A DNA stretch of 64,000 nucleotides from Morinoia aosen (Eukaryota > Arthropoda > Malacostraca > Amphipoda > Talitridae): positions 27,079,009 to 27,143,008 of the forward strand of contig CM059578.1 in the NCBI GenBank assembly GCA_030386875.1, read 5' to 3'. Every line of letters starts with the position of its first letter. Position 1 is the stretch's first letter. This document shows positions 35,929 to 47,600 of the stretch, piece after piece. The position numbers and the translations under genes are program-made. Below the pieces are notes generated by a model. That model saw only the letters and a list, made by a program, of their open reading frames with translations. It did no database searches and was not told where the DNA came from.

Positions 35929-37610
35929 ATTTTCCTCTCCTCCCAAGAGGTGTGGTTGTGGTGCATTTAGTAAGTTATTTTGTACAGTAACTGACTTCTC
36001 GTAGTGTAGGTTGAATTTTGTTATGTGGTTTATTTAATTTATCATAAATTTTCTTGGAGATCTTTGAGAGACCCTTTAATCAAATTTTGTGTACTTGATC
36101 TTTTACTACTTTCCGATTTTTTTTCCTGAACTCAAATACTGCTAATTTGAAACTTTTGCCACAAACCAATTAGATATTTGGCTGCTGCCACTCAGCATCT
36201 GCAGCTACTTTTCAATCGTATTTTATCAGTCAGTTATTTATTTTTGCTTGCATTCAAGTCAAAAATCAGTGTGAGATTCTATTTCTCTCATTGTAAAACA
36301 TTTTAATTTTTTCTGTATGGCAAGTGGAATTGAGTGGCCTGATTTGGTTTAATTCCAGACAGTCGCAGTTGATGATGTACATCGCAAAGTCGCTTATCGT
36401 TACTGTCCTGCTATTGTACTGCTTATCACTTACATCAGTCCTGGCTTCTTGTTTTTCAAACAACTCACAAATTCTCGGTCCATCTATCTGTTAGAGATGC
36501 GCTCTATATCCTCATGGTAGTCCAAGAGCAGGATTTAAACGTCTGTGATCCTAGTTTAGATCAGGTTACCATCTGAAGTTGTCAAGTCATAAGTTTTGTA
36601 CCTGGACAAAAGATGTGTAATTCTTGCTTCTGAAGGCCACCTAATATTATCCCAACCATTGTTACTGGGAGGAAATAGTGCAATATTGGGTGGTAGAACA
36701 TAATATTATCCTTCTGCTCTGGTACTGGGAGAAAATAATAGAATGTTGCGTAGTAGACCACAGCTGTGAACACGTATCTCCAACTCTGACAACGAAATAG
36801 CCCAGTTGCACTCAAATACCCATGAATGTGACTGGGTTTGGCTCAGTCCTAGTTCAACTCCGCAGCAGATATCTGTTGATATTTTACAGTAATTTTTAAA
36901 TATGACACTTAAAAATTTAGCCTAATTTTATAATCTCAAAGAGTAAAATAAATTATCCTCAAAATCCCCGCTTTTTTGGGTTTTGAACATATTCATCCTA
37001 CGGTCAATACAAAGATAATTGTTCTCAATGAATCGGTTTGATTCTAATATTATGTCAAAATCATCATCGGAGCAACGTGTCGTTTGCCACTTAACATCTC
37101 AGCTTTATAAATCAAAATAGTGTAAATGGCCTGCCAAAAATGATAAGATTCAATATTTTTAAAATAATCTTCCAGATGCGGCTGACAAACAAATGTATCT
37201 ATCCTAATAGAACCCATGATTAAAATATTCTTGTACATGTGCGCTGATGAGACTCGTGTCACAGATACGGTCTTTCAACATCCTTTACAAGAGAGACAGA
37301 CGAACGAAGCCAGCAACAACTCTGTATTATTTATACAGTAGATTGTTCAATGCTAAATGAAAAAAATTCTGACGCAAACCGTGTCAAAACACGCAATTTG
37401 CTGCATGATTTTTCATCAATATCAGATTATTAATTAAATTACAGAGAAAAACTAATGGGGGTGATTTTGAAGGAAAGTTGATTTTGTAAAAGATGTCTAA
37501 TATGTGGAGAGCAGAAGACGTGAAGTTTATGTGAGGATAACGACTATCATGCCACGTATTTTGGTGTATGTATATGTAATGCATCATATCTACAAGTAGG
37601 AATAACATGC

Positions 37611-37648
<38 letters not shown>

Positions 37649-39394
37649 GAATTCATTAAGCTGTTCATGAAAATCTCACTATTTTTATAGCCTACCAATG
37701 ATGTATCCTCATTAAAAAAACGCTTCATAAGAACTCCTGCAAATTTTATTTTCATTTGAGAAGGATATTTTTGCGTACATTTGTGAGCAGTGCTTTGTAA
37801 TTGGGTTGTGTGCTGCTAGAACACCTCCTCTATGGTCTGGAGCACTGGTTGTTGCGTTTTTGGCATAAATTGCAATGATGTTGGTTTATATATGGAACGA
37901 CCTGATCTTTTCTCTATTTTGTTTTCGTGCACAATATTTCGCAATATTTCCTTTTGCTTCTACATTCAGGCTTGCTTCCATCTTATTCTTTTGAAGAGGA
38001 AGAACGATTTTCTTGGAAACTTATCCATATTTTGCGACACTTCTTTATATTTTTACATTCAGCTTTATTCCTTCTAATTCTTTAGAAATAGAAAAGGAAG
38101 AAGTAAATCCTTGGAGACTTACTGATATTTTGCGAGACTTCTTTCTTCCTTCCTTCTAATTTTTAAGAAGAGGAAGAACGATTCCTTGATGACTTCTCCT
38201 TTTTTAGAGCATTCTCGTGCTCCTCTTGGTGGTTTAGCTGACTGTGCTTCTTGCCGTCAGCGCCTGAGAGCCCGGCACGCTTCATTAAAGTCTCGAGCTA
38301 CCGTCAACACAGGCAGTCATTCTGGTAGTCAGAAATCATTGTAAAATTAACCATCTCTTTTTCTACGTCCATCCTGTACTCCATCAAAGATTATACAAAA
38401 TCATGATCAAATTTTACATGCTAGCATTAGAGCAAAGAAATTTTTTGTCGCTACCTTGAAGTAACAGTGTCATGAACGAACAAAAGAATTCAAATGCCTT
38501 TTAGTCCTGTGTGTAATGCAGTTCTTAGTCTCATGGCAGCCACAGTTGTCTAGGTGTATTGTTTTATATGTCATTCACACATCATCATATGATGCCGTCA
38601 CTCCTATTTGTCCACTCAAATTTCGGCATTTTTCATGTTCATTTTCTATACATTTCCTATATATCTTATTTTTTGTTCTTTATTGCTTCACTTCCATTTG
38701 CATCTCACGTCTCTGATGCAGAATACCTTGATGTCAGAGACAACATCCCTTGTCTCTGTGTTTGAGACCTTCGCATTCTGTCACTGTCATCTCTACTGAG
38801 CGATCAATATTGCTGCATCAAAGTTTACTAGCCAGCAATTTACATGCAGAATAATTATGTCCAATTCCAGTTTCGTCATAGATTTCTTGATTTGTTCGTC
38901 CACTGAAGGACTGCGCGATCCTTGGAAGTACACCAAAGTTTACTAACCAGTAATTTATTATATGTATAATTATGTAAAGTTACTGTTTCGTCTTTCATGG
39001 CTTGTTTCGTTAGGTCAACTGAAGGATTGCAATTCTTGAAAGTACCTGAAACATCACGCGCGCAACAGTTATCTTAAAGCTCTTAGATCATGGAGTAGTG
39101 GTGGGCATACCGGTGAGACGCACAGGACTGCAGTTAAGGCGTGATGTAGCGGGTACAGGAGAAAACCTCAATTAGATTGAGTAGGCACTTCGTTTACCCT
39201 CAAGCGATGCTGTAGCCTGTCACTTATAATCATGCATTGTTTGGGTTGCCTGCACTTCAGAGGCTGTAAGGTGGTTGAATGGAGAGATAACTTAGCGTGG
39301 AGTTCCATTCCTTGTGCTAACTAAACGATAAGTGTATGCGAGATGTGGGTAGACACAAGATGTGTGCCACACGTCTCAAACCCCACAGGACTAT
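35929..39394. other. CIAO2A-ALKBH7 intergenic DNA, first part
   Basis: The CIAO2A 3' UTR end is not fixed; a candidate AATAAA lies near 36,947. Positions 36,990-37,290 are a decayed relative of the ALKBH7 intron foldback arm (minus orientation; ATGTATCTATCCTAATAGAA and CGTGTCACAGATACGGTC). A (TA)n tract lies at about 37,612-37,646. Positions 37,955-38,190 hold three decayed units of about 95 bp with GAAGAGGAAGAACGAT. Positions 38,810-39,055 hold two units of about 130 bp with CAAAGTTTACTAACCAGTAA. No gene was recognised. Confidence 0.6.
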
Positions 39395-39779
39395 TCGGTC
39401 CTCTTTCAAAAATCGCCGCCATATATTGTATTTCTTGTCAAATTTGTTCCTTATGTCTTATTTGGAGGGCAAATATACAGTGTCCTAACCCACTTTCAAG
39501 CAGAGTGGCCTAGTTCCTACATCAGTTCCTAGTTAGTAACTTGGCTAGGAAAAGCCTGTTTGGCCACCCTGCGATGAACACCACGCCTCTAACTTGAGTG
39601 TCTTAAAATCCTATGTTTTGTGGGTTAGGACACTCTGCATATTTGCCCTACATTTGATGTTTACTGTTGAGTGGCAGTTTCTTCCTCATCCTGGTATCAC
39701 CGTATGTCAAGACCAGTTTAGTGATTTTAGTTGTAACTACGTCAACATTAGTACAAAAATGCAGGCGTTAAAGGGTTAA
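39395..39779. mobile_element. TTAA MITE, family P1, interrupted
   Basis: On the minus strand it begins TTAACCCTTTAACGCCTGCA (ending at 39,779) and contains AGAAATACAATATATGGCG and AATAGTCCTGTGG, like the copies at 7724 and 35,352. It is longer because another element (39,466-39,649) sits inside it. Confidence 0.7.
39466..39649. mobile_element. Small MITE nested in the family P1 copy
   Basis: A 184-bp element with inverted ends AGGGCAAATATACAGTGTCC and complement (CACTCTGCATATTTGCCCT), including GTCCTAACCCAC on both arms. It has no coding capacity and is younger than its host element. Confidence 0.8.
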
Positions 39780-40404
39780 GCATGTTGTCTGAGAAGCCTC
39801 TCAATCTGTAAGTAGATTACGATAGAGGTTCTTAAATCCTCACCATAAAATCTCCTCCCCAAGTGTTGTGGAGCCCGGGTGCCTCATTCAACAGTTGTGC
39901 TTGAAAAACTTTCCATAACTTTTATTTTGTTTCATAAACTACGACCGCGCAAATTACTCAGAAATCCGACCAATGAATACAAGGATAAACAATTCTGTGT
40001 GTAAGGCTACAGCATCAAGGGAATGCGCACTCCCTGGGGTTCCAAGCTCCATTTCAAACTAAAGCGGGATCTTGACATTTTTAGCCCATAGTGACACTAC
40101 GCTTACGATGACGGACACAAGGCCTAAATTACGACGGACACAAGCACTTGTTTTTCGCTCATACACCTCCATTGAGGCAAAAAACCCCTGAATAAACAAA
40201 AATTATGAATGTGTTTTATGTTAGCAACTCTACGTGAACCTGTAAAATTCTTGCATGAATTATATGTGGAACAATGAAAGACCTTAGCTGACATCTGCGT
40301 AAGAAGATATGCGCGATTTTTCAGTCCAGCCTCTTGGTCAACCGAAAAGAACCAACGGTCACTAGGAGAGTGATAGCCAACCTCTTCATTGCAGATTCTA
40401 ATAA

Positions 40405-40715
40405 TTTTATTTATATTAGTTTAACGCCTGAGCTTTTTCCCTCTCCATATATCCTGGGAGAGTGAAGCCGATCTCTCCTGTGCAGATTCTGATAATCTTT
40501 TTTTTCAATAATTTTACGCTTGAGCTTTTACCCTCTCCATATATCCTGGGAGAGTGAAGCCGGTCTCTCCTGTGCAGATTCTGATGATCTTTTATTTTCA
40601 ATAATTTTACGCTTGAGCTTTTACCCTCTCCATATATCCTGGGAGAGTGAAGCCGGTCTCTCCTGTGCAGATTCTGATGATCTTTTATTTTCAATAATTT
40701 TACGCTTGAACTTTT
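40405..40715. repeat. 93-bp tandem repeat
   Basis: Three full units (ACGCTTGAGC or ACGCTTGAAC at 40,516, 40,609 and 40,702) after a partial one at 40,424. Each has CTCTCCATATATCCTGGGAG and GTCTCTCCTGTGCAGATTCT. The unit is a multiple of three, so both strands stay open; no gene is called. Confidence 0.95.
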
Positions 40716-41667
40716 TCCTTCGCGATGTTTTCATCAGGGCTTTGTGCATGGCACTTTGGTAGGTTGGGTTTGCCTGCTATTTTATTTTATATTTTTTTCT
40801 GTGGGCAATGCATGTCGAATGCAAGTCAAAAGCATGCCGTTACCTGCTGGGATTTCCGGAAGTAACGGCTGCTTAGGGATGCAGGACTAGAATATTTTTA
40901 AACAGTTTTCAAAAATCTATTCCCAATGTGTGTGGATAAACTACAGTACATAACAAACTCATAGCAAGTTGAGATGAAATATTTGGCTTTCTTCAAGTTT
41001 AATTCCTGATTCAAAATTTGAAAAAAGTGGTTTAAACATATATTTTTTATGTCACTCATCTAATGCACGCCGGCATGGAAAAGGACGAATTTTTCCACAA
41101 TCCCTGATCAGGCGTTGCTGGTTGCATTGTATCAGCTTAATAACTGTTACGAAAAATTATTTTTACCATTAATTAGGGGGTTATTATATCTAGGCCTCAA
41201 CTCTTTGCTGCACCAATTAAAATTGGGAACGAAAAACTTTTCCTCTGAAAAGTGCACTAATATGTAGCTTGAAACATAGAGCCAAGTACTTCCATTAATA
41301 AGTGAGATTTCTGTTAACAAAAGGGATAATCGCATCACACAAAAATGACAAGAAGGTATACAGTATTTTGCAAGTTTTTTGTAATTTAGTTTGTTCTATA
41401 TCTAGCACTTGGTGCCAAAAAGAGTCAAGATCAACTCCTGTTTGCTGGGCGCAGCTGTAGAACCGGTCGTCCTCTTGGTTCCCCTCCACTGTTCTCTGTT
41501 CAATCCCATGCTGAAAAACAGTAACGTTCCTGTTTCCGTGAACCATTTTAAAATCCTTGCAGTCACCCCTCACATGAATGATTTTCGCACCCTTCATCGT
41601 TAAGCTCAGAACCCTCTAAATTATACTCAAAAGTACTTTTCAACTCCTGTTCTTACAGAGTGTCGGA
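40716..41667. other. DNA upstream of ALKBH7
   Basis: No repeat family or coding segment was recognised. A good 3' splice site (CCTGTTCTTACAG, ending 41,658) lies 9 bases before the ALKBH7 ATG, so a non-coding first exon and the promoter probably lie further upstream in this stretch. Confidence 0.5.
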
Positions 41668-44600
41668 ATGCTGCGGCGATGTCTCGCCCAACTACAACGT
41701 TGGGATATTCTAGTTAAATACCCTCCAGCAGCCGCTTCAAGCTGTCATGACATCTCCTTGTTCAATAAATGCAACAGGTATTTTCATAAGTCATTCACTC
41801 AAGCTCATCACACGAGACTTGAGATCCCCTTAAGTAATTCAGATTCTTCCTGTGTAAATTACCCAGCAAGCAAGGCGTTCATTAGTCGAGCATATTGCCA
41901 TCATGCCGAAAAAGAAAATTCAACTCCCAGTGCAACAACTTCCTCAAAGAAATATGATGCCTCGTCTGATGCGGGAGGCTATGCATCACCCGCAGAAATG
42001 ACATCAAGTCACACGAACTTCACCTTCACCGCCACCTGTACCCAAGAAACCAAAGAAGAAATTTTGTCCAGTTTTTCCTTGCATGTGGACTTCGTAACGC
42101 CGGCAGAAGAAGCGCAGCTCATCAAAGAGGCGGACCGACACTTGCAGCGCCTGAGGTACCAGTTCAGCCACTGGGACGACGTGAGTCTTTTGCATTTTTT
42201 GGCCTTTAAAACGTTGCTCGCGATATGACTCATCGATGGGTCGTGGCAGTCGAGTGGCGCAGCCAGCCAAAAATTTTGGTAGGGGGAAGCCAGGATCTCG
42301 GGCAAATAATTTCGGGCGTGCTTAGAGCACCTCGCTCCTGTGCATTTCTTGCATTGATTTGCGGCAGGACTTTCAACACGTTACTTGCGGTATGACCGAT
42401 CGATGCGTCGTGCTTAAGTTCTTCTAGCTACGAAACGACACAACGATGGGTCATTTGAAAATTTTTAACAATCTCTTAAAATTTGTGGTATTTAAAGGAC
42501 CCAGTTAATGTTTGGTATTTATGAAATTTCTGAGAACTTTCGACTTTAAAATGTGATGTTGATGTTCATTTATTGATAGGAAATTTAATTAAGAGTAAGG
42601 GGGATGGTTTTTGTGCTTATGTTAGAAACTTGGCAGTCTCTAGGTCAGATACCTGAGGTTCACAAAGTTACGTACACTGTGACTAACCTTGTTCAAAAAC
42701 AAAGACTTGTGTGTCTCACACGTCTTAGCTGCCCATCACAGGAATAGTTACGGTAGAAGCCGAGATGGAATGAGTTTTAACATTCGGTAAGCTTCAACCT
42801 TCGTTATTTTCTTTTCTTTTGAGACCCCCAGCATGTCAGAAAACGACGTTGCTGTGTCCAGCATTGCGTCCTTTCACTTCTGCATTCATTTTCTCCACAC
42901 TTGAGTGCTCCTGCAGTTGTCGACACACTTCTTATGTAACTGCGGTAGTTGAAATCAATGTTACCACATTGACTCCGATGGCTTATACTGAAGTTCAGTA
43001 GTCAACTTAAATTCAAGAAAGAAAGAAAAGAAAAACATTTTATTTCCAATGAAGGACAAACATGAAATGTCGATACATTGGTTTTTAAAACACCTTAACA
43101 TTAACATCCTTAACTGATTATATCACATTGGTATCGTAATACCCGTGTAGAATGTTGCAACAAAATGATTGACAGAAAAGCACAACAAAATGAATGAGTT
43201 CCTTTCCTTGCCTAATCTGATTTTGAACTTACAGAACACAGTTTCCTTATCTACAAGAGACAACGAGAATTTCAATTAGAGTTGTTAAGAATTCCCTGAA
43301 GACACAGCGGTAGCTGGGTCCATTAAATGCCATTAATACAGGATTGTTAAAACTTCTTCAAATGATCCCCCGGTGAGTCGTATTGCAGTCAACGTGTTGA
43401 TTTATTTTGAAGCGTTCATGGTTCATCAGTCTGGTTGATATTTTATTAGTGATGTACCGATACCATTTTTTTGGCCGATACCGATACCCATATTTTTTGC
43501 CGATACCGATACTCCGATACTTGAAAATACCGATACTTTGACCGATACTACTACCGATACCGATACTTTTACAATCATCTAACCTAATAATACGTATTTC
43601 GTTGTATGTTTGTTTAGGTAGTTGTTTGGTGTCCGCTTCTTAAGAAACATAAGATGACTGAGTTTGCGGTATCATGGATACCGAATTCCTCAGTGTAAGT
43701 AACATTGAAAGATCGTCTGTACATGCATTGATATGTTTGAAATTTTATCAGGATAGGTTAGTAGTATTGGATAGGTTGTTGTGATCGCCGTAATTTGCCC
43801 ATTTTTCCTAACCATGTCGCTTTTGTGCAGCTTTCAGGCCATATTGAATAATTAAAAGACATTGAATTAAATATGGTAATTTTGAGAAGAGCTGTGCCCG
43901 AAGTAATCGTTTTTGAGTAATGGTGATTTGTCACTGGAAGGGAACTCTGAGCCAAGAGAGCTTTGTGTGTTCTTGTACATATGTGCTCGGCATTAACATT
44001 TTAAACCTACCCGACTTTCCGTTCTACGTATTGACAACAGCTAGTGGACAACGCATTAGTGGTGTAGGGCCTACAAGAACCGCAGTTGCTACCATGTAAT
44101 GACGATCACTAGGCCTTCGCGTCGCGAACGTGCTCTGTGGCAGTGCGAGTTACGACATAGAATTAGGATAGCATAGGTTAGATAATGTTGACGGAATTTT
44201 TCCATGGGTCCATCTAGCTTAACGATGACACTGTCCTTGGCATTTCCATGGGTCATGCTGCTACCTAATAATACCCTTGTCCTTGGTTTATTTGTTTGGT
44301 GTCTGTTTCTTTCATTTCTGTCACGCTCATAAGGATAGTTGTAATGACCGTATCTGTGATACGAGTTTCACCAGTGCGCAAAAACAAGAATATTTTTCAT
44401 CACGGGTCGGGTACTGTTAGGATGAATATACTGTTTTGTTTGTCATCTACATCTTGAAAATTCATTCATGAAAGGTATTGAATCCCACCTTTGGCGGGCC
44501 GTGCACATTTGTATTAAAATAAAACCATTATAAGCCCTACATGGGGGTTATAATAAAATTATTTGCTAATATAGCTAATAATATAAAAATATTTACAATA

Positions 44601-47600
44601 AAGTTTCCGATTATGATAAATAAAATGCTCTTGCTATGTTAACTATATTGTCGAGAAAAATAACAAAATGAAATCCATTAAATAGATATGTGTTTCTAAT
44701 CGTATTGCAACGTAATGTAGACAAGCTATAATAGCAACAAGCTATAATTTGTAGACAAGCTATAATTGGTCCAAAAGTGGACCAAAACAATAATTTCTCC
44801 AAATACGGGTTGTCATTTTCGTGTTATTCACACCAAATACGAGTTCATACTTTGGCGAAAAAAAATAGTAAAATTCGATAAGCCCCGAAACCGAAAATAT
44901 CCGCAAACACGCAACCATCTATAAGATGAGGAATTTAAAAACGAAAATTTCAAGGAACTTGATCATATATATATTAGGAATACGTTTCGGAGTCCAGATC
45001 CATCATCAGTTCGTAAATGTACAAATCATTATGTCTGAAATAGAAGAAAAAACAAAATGTTGGATACAGTCATTAAAGAAAATCAAGAAAATAAAAATAA
45101 AATTAAAACATGTCCCAGAAAAACTAAAATCGACAAGACTATTATTTAGTTACAATTTGTAATGGGTAGGAACTATCAGAATTGTTGAGGCCCGGTTTTC
45201 GTTTAAAAATATGTAACGATTCTAAAATTCTGAGTTCACATGCAGTTGAAGCCGAATATAAGATTTTGAAGTCCTCAGAGAATATTGGTTCGTTGTATTT
45301 TACTGCGTGATTACGTACTGCGGAGTGCGAAGAGTAAGCTAATTAGTTCCCCGCGCGGAAGCTTCGACCCCGATGTTCGCCCATTCTGTTATAAAAATAT
45401 CGGGACGTCATGCCGACGTACGATGATGTGCACTGCACACAACTGTACAACTGTTAAGAATAAATCAGAGAGGCCCGCATCTCCATCGGAAGCGTATCCT
45501 TGTACCGGAAAAAAGAAGCAACCTTAAAATTATACAATAACAAGACAAGGATACGCTTTTGAAAGAGAAGTGAGCCTTCTGATTTATTCTAACAGTTGTA
45601 CAGTGCTATGCAGTGCACATCATCGTACGTCGGCATGACGGCACAAAATTTTTATATCAGAATAGCCGAACATCGGAGTTGAAGCTTCCGCACGGGGAAC
45701 CAATTCGCACAATTCGTACGTAATCACGCAGTAAAATGCAACGTACCGATATCCTCTGTGGACTTCAAAATCTTAGATTCGGCTTAAACTACATGTGACC
45801 TCGGAATTTTAGAGTCGCTACATATTTTTAAACGAAAACCGGCCCTCAACAATTCTGACAGTTCCTACCCATCGCAAATTGTAAGTAGATCTTGTCGATT
45901 TTATTTTCTCTGGGACGTGTTTTGATTTATGTTTTGTTTTCGTGATTTCCTTTAATGACTGTACCCAACATTTACTTTTATTGTAGTCATAACGAATTTT
46001 ACTTTTACGAACTGATGATGGAGCTGGACTCCGAAACGTATTCCTAGTAAATATGATTAAGTTCCTTGGAATTTTCCTCGTTTTTAAATTCCTCATCAAG
46101 TTGAGATTAAAGCAAACAACTGACCCGTTCAGATGTATTCAACTATAAGATTGTTGGTAGATTTTTCAAACATCTTAACATTGAAGAATAATACATGATT
46201 CGTTATGAACGGCGATATACTTGCTAAATTAAAATAAATTCTTAGCTTCGGAATATTTGACGATTTACAAGCTAAATTAAAATAGAATTTTCAGCTACTT
46301 CTCTACAAAATTCACAAAAACTTTCAAATGCACCTTCAACTTTATTAAATTGGTTTGGTTTTTGTTAGCCAGTCACATACTTTAAGAAATGGATATTAGG
46401 TCAAACTAAATAGGTTTTAGTCGTAAAAGTATAATAATTTTATGTCGCTACAGGGTTTAGCTATTCATGCTACATAGCTTTCAGTTATGACCGTGACTCA
46501 TCGGGAATTCAAAGTAGTGAATTCAGTTAGCGGGCCTGATCAAGTGCTACAATTCAACTGTCAGCTAACTAATTTACTAGGTATGAATAGGCTCTTTATT
46601 TGATTACAAGTACGCACAGCCCGTCAAAAATGACGGGATTCACTAACTTTCTTTAAAAAATTTTCCAGATGTGGTGCCTAACGAATGTATCCATCCTAAC
46701 AGCACCCGTAATGAAAAATATTCTTGTACTTGCGCGCTGGTGAAACTCGTATCACAGATACGGTCACTATAACTCTCCTTATGAGCGTGATATAAAAAAT
46801 GGAAGAAGCAGACTCCAAATAAACCAAGGGTATTATTAGATAGTAGCAGGACCCGTGGAAATTCATGGAAAATGGCATCGTTAAGCTAGGTGGACCCGAG
46901 AAAAAATTCTGTCAGTATTACCTAACCTGTGCTAACCTAGCCTACCCTAATCTAAGCTAACCTAACCTATCCTAACAAAACCTATCCTGATAAAATGTCA
47001 AATATTTAAATGCATGGAAACGCCATCTTTCAATGTTACACTTAGGAATTCGGTATCCATGATACCGCAAACTCACACAACCTATATTTATTAACAAGCG
47101 GACAACAGATCGTAAATAAACACACAACGGGTATTACTAGGTTACATACTTTTACTTTCATGATTTATGACCTTAATTTGAATGATAAAATACGTATTAT
47201 TGAAAAGTATCGGTGAAGTATCGGCCGGATTTTGCCGATACCGATACCACTAAAAATGGCCGATACTGCCGATACCGATACCGATACATCGGTACATCAC
47301 TATATTTTATACGCAGTAATTTATTTTTGACATGCCGAAGGTAGACTTTGAGGTTGAACAAGAACATATTACATAGGGTGGTCTTATATTAACGCGAGGT
47401 ATATCACTGTTTATGACTTAACAATATGCCACTCATGGGAAAAATATGTGTGGAACTTAAACTACATGCATCTTTGATTTCCCAATCCGTTGCCATTTTA
47501 ATGGTGCTTTTATTTTTTGTTTTAGCCTAATACGAGATCCTCCGAAGCTGAAATATAATAGTACATACGTTTTTGGACGTACGGTTTTCCTCAAATTGAG

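Noticed and set aside
40416-40762. Overlapping 92- and 80-codon frames on opposite strands
   Set aside because: 93-bp tandem repeat, again a multiple of three; no similarity to a known protein.
45285-45527. 80-codon frame in the foldback element
   Set aside because: It lies in a palindrome whose other arm carries a diverged, broken version; no transposase motif (no hAT dimerisation block, no zinc finger).
46915-46985. Telomere-like AACCT repeats
   Set aside because: Only a few irregular CTAACCTAACC units inside a transposon arm; not a TTAGG telomeric array.
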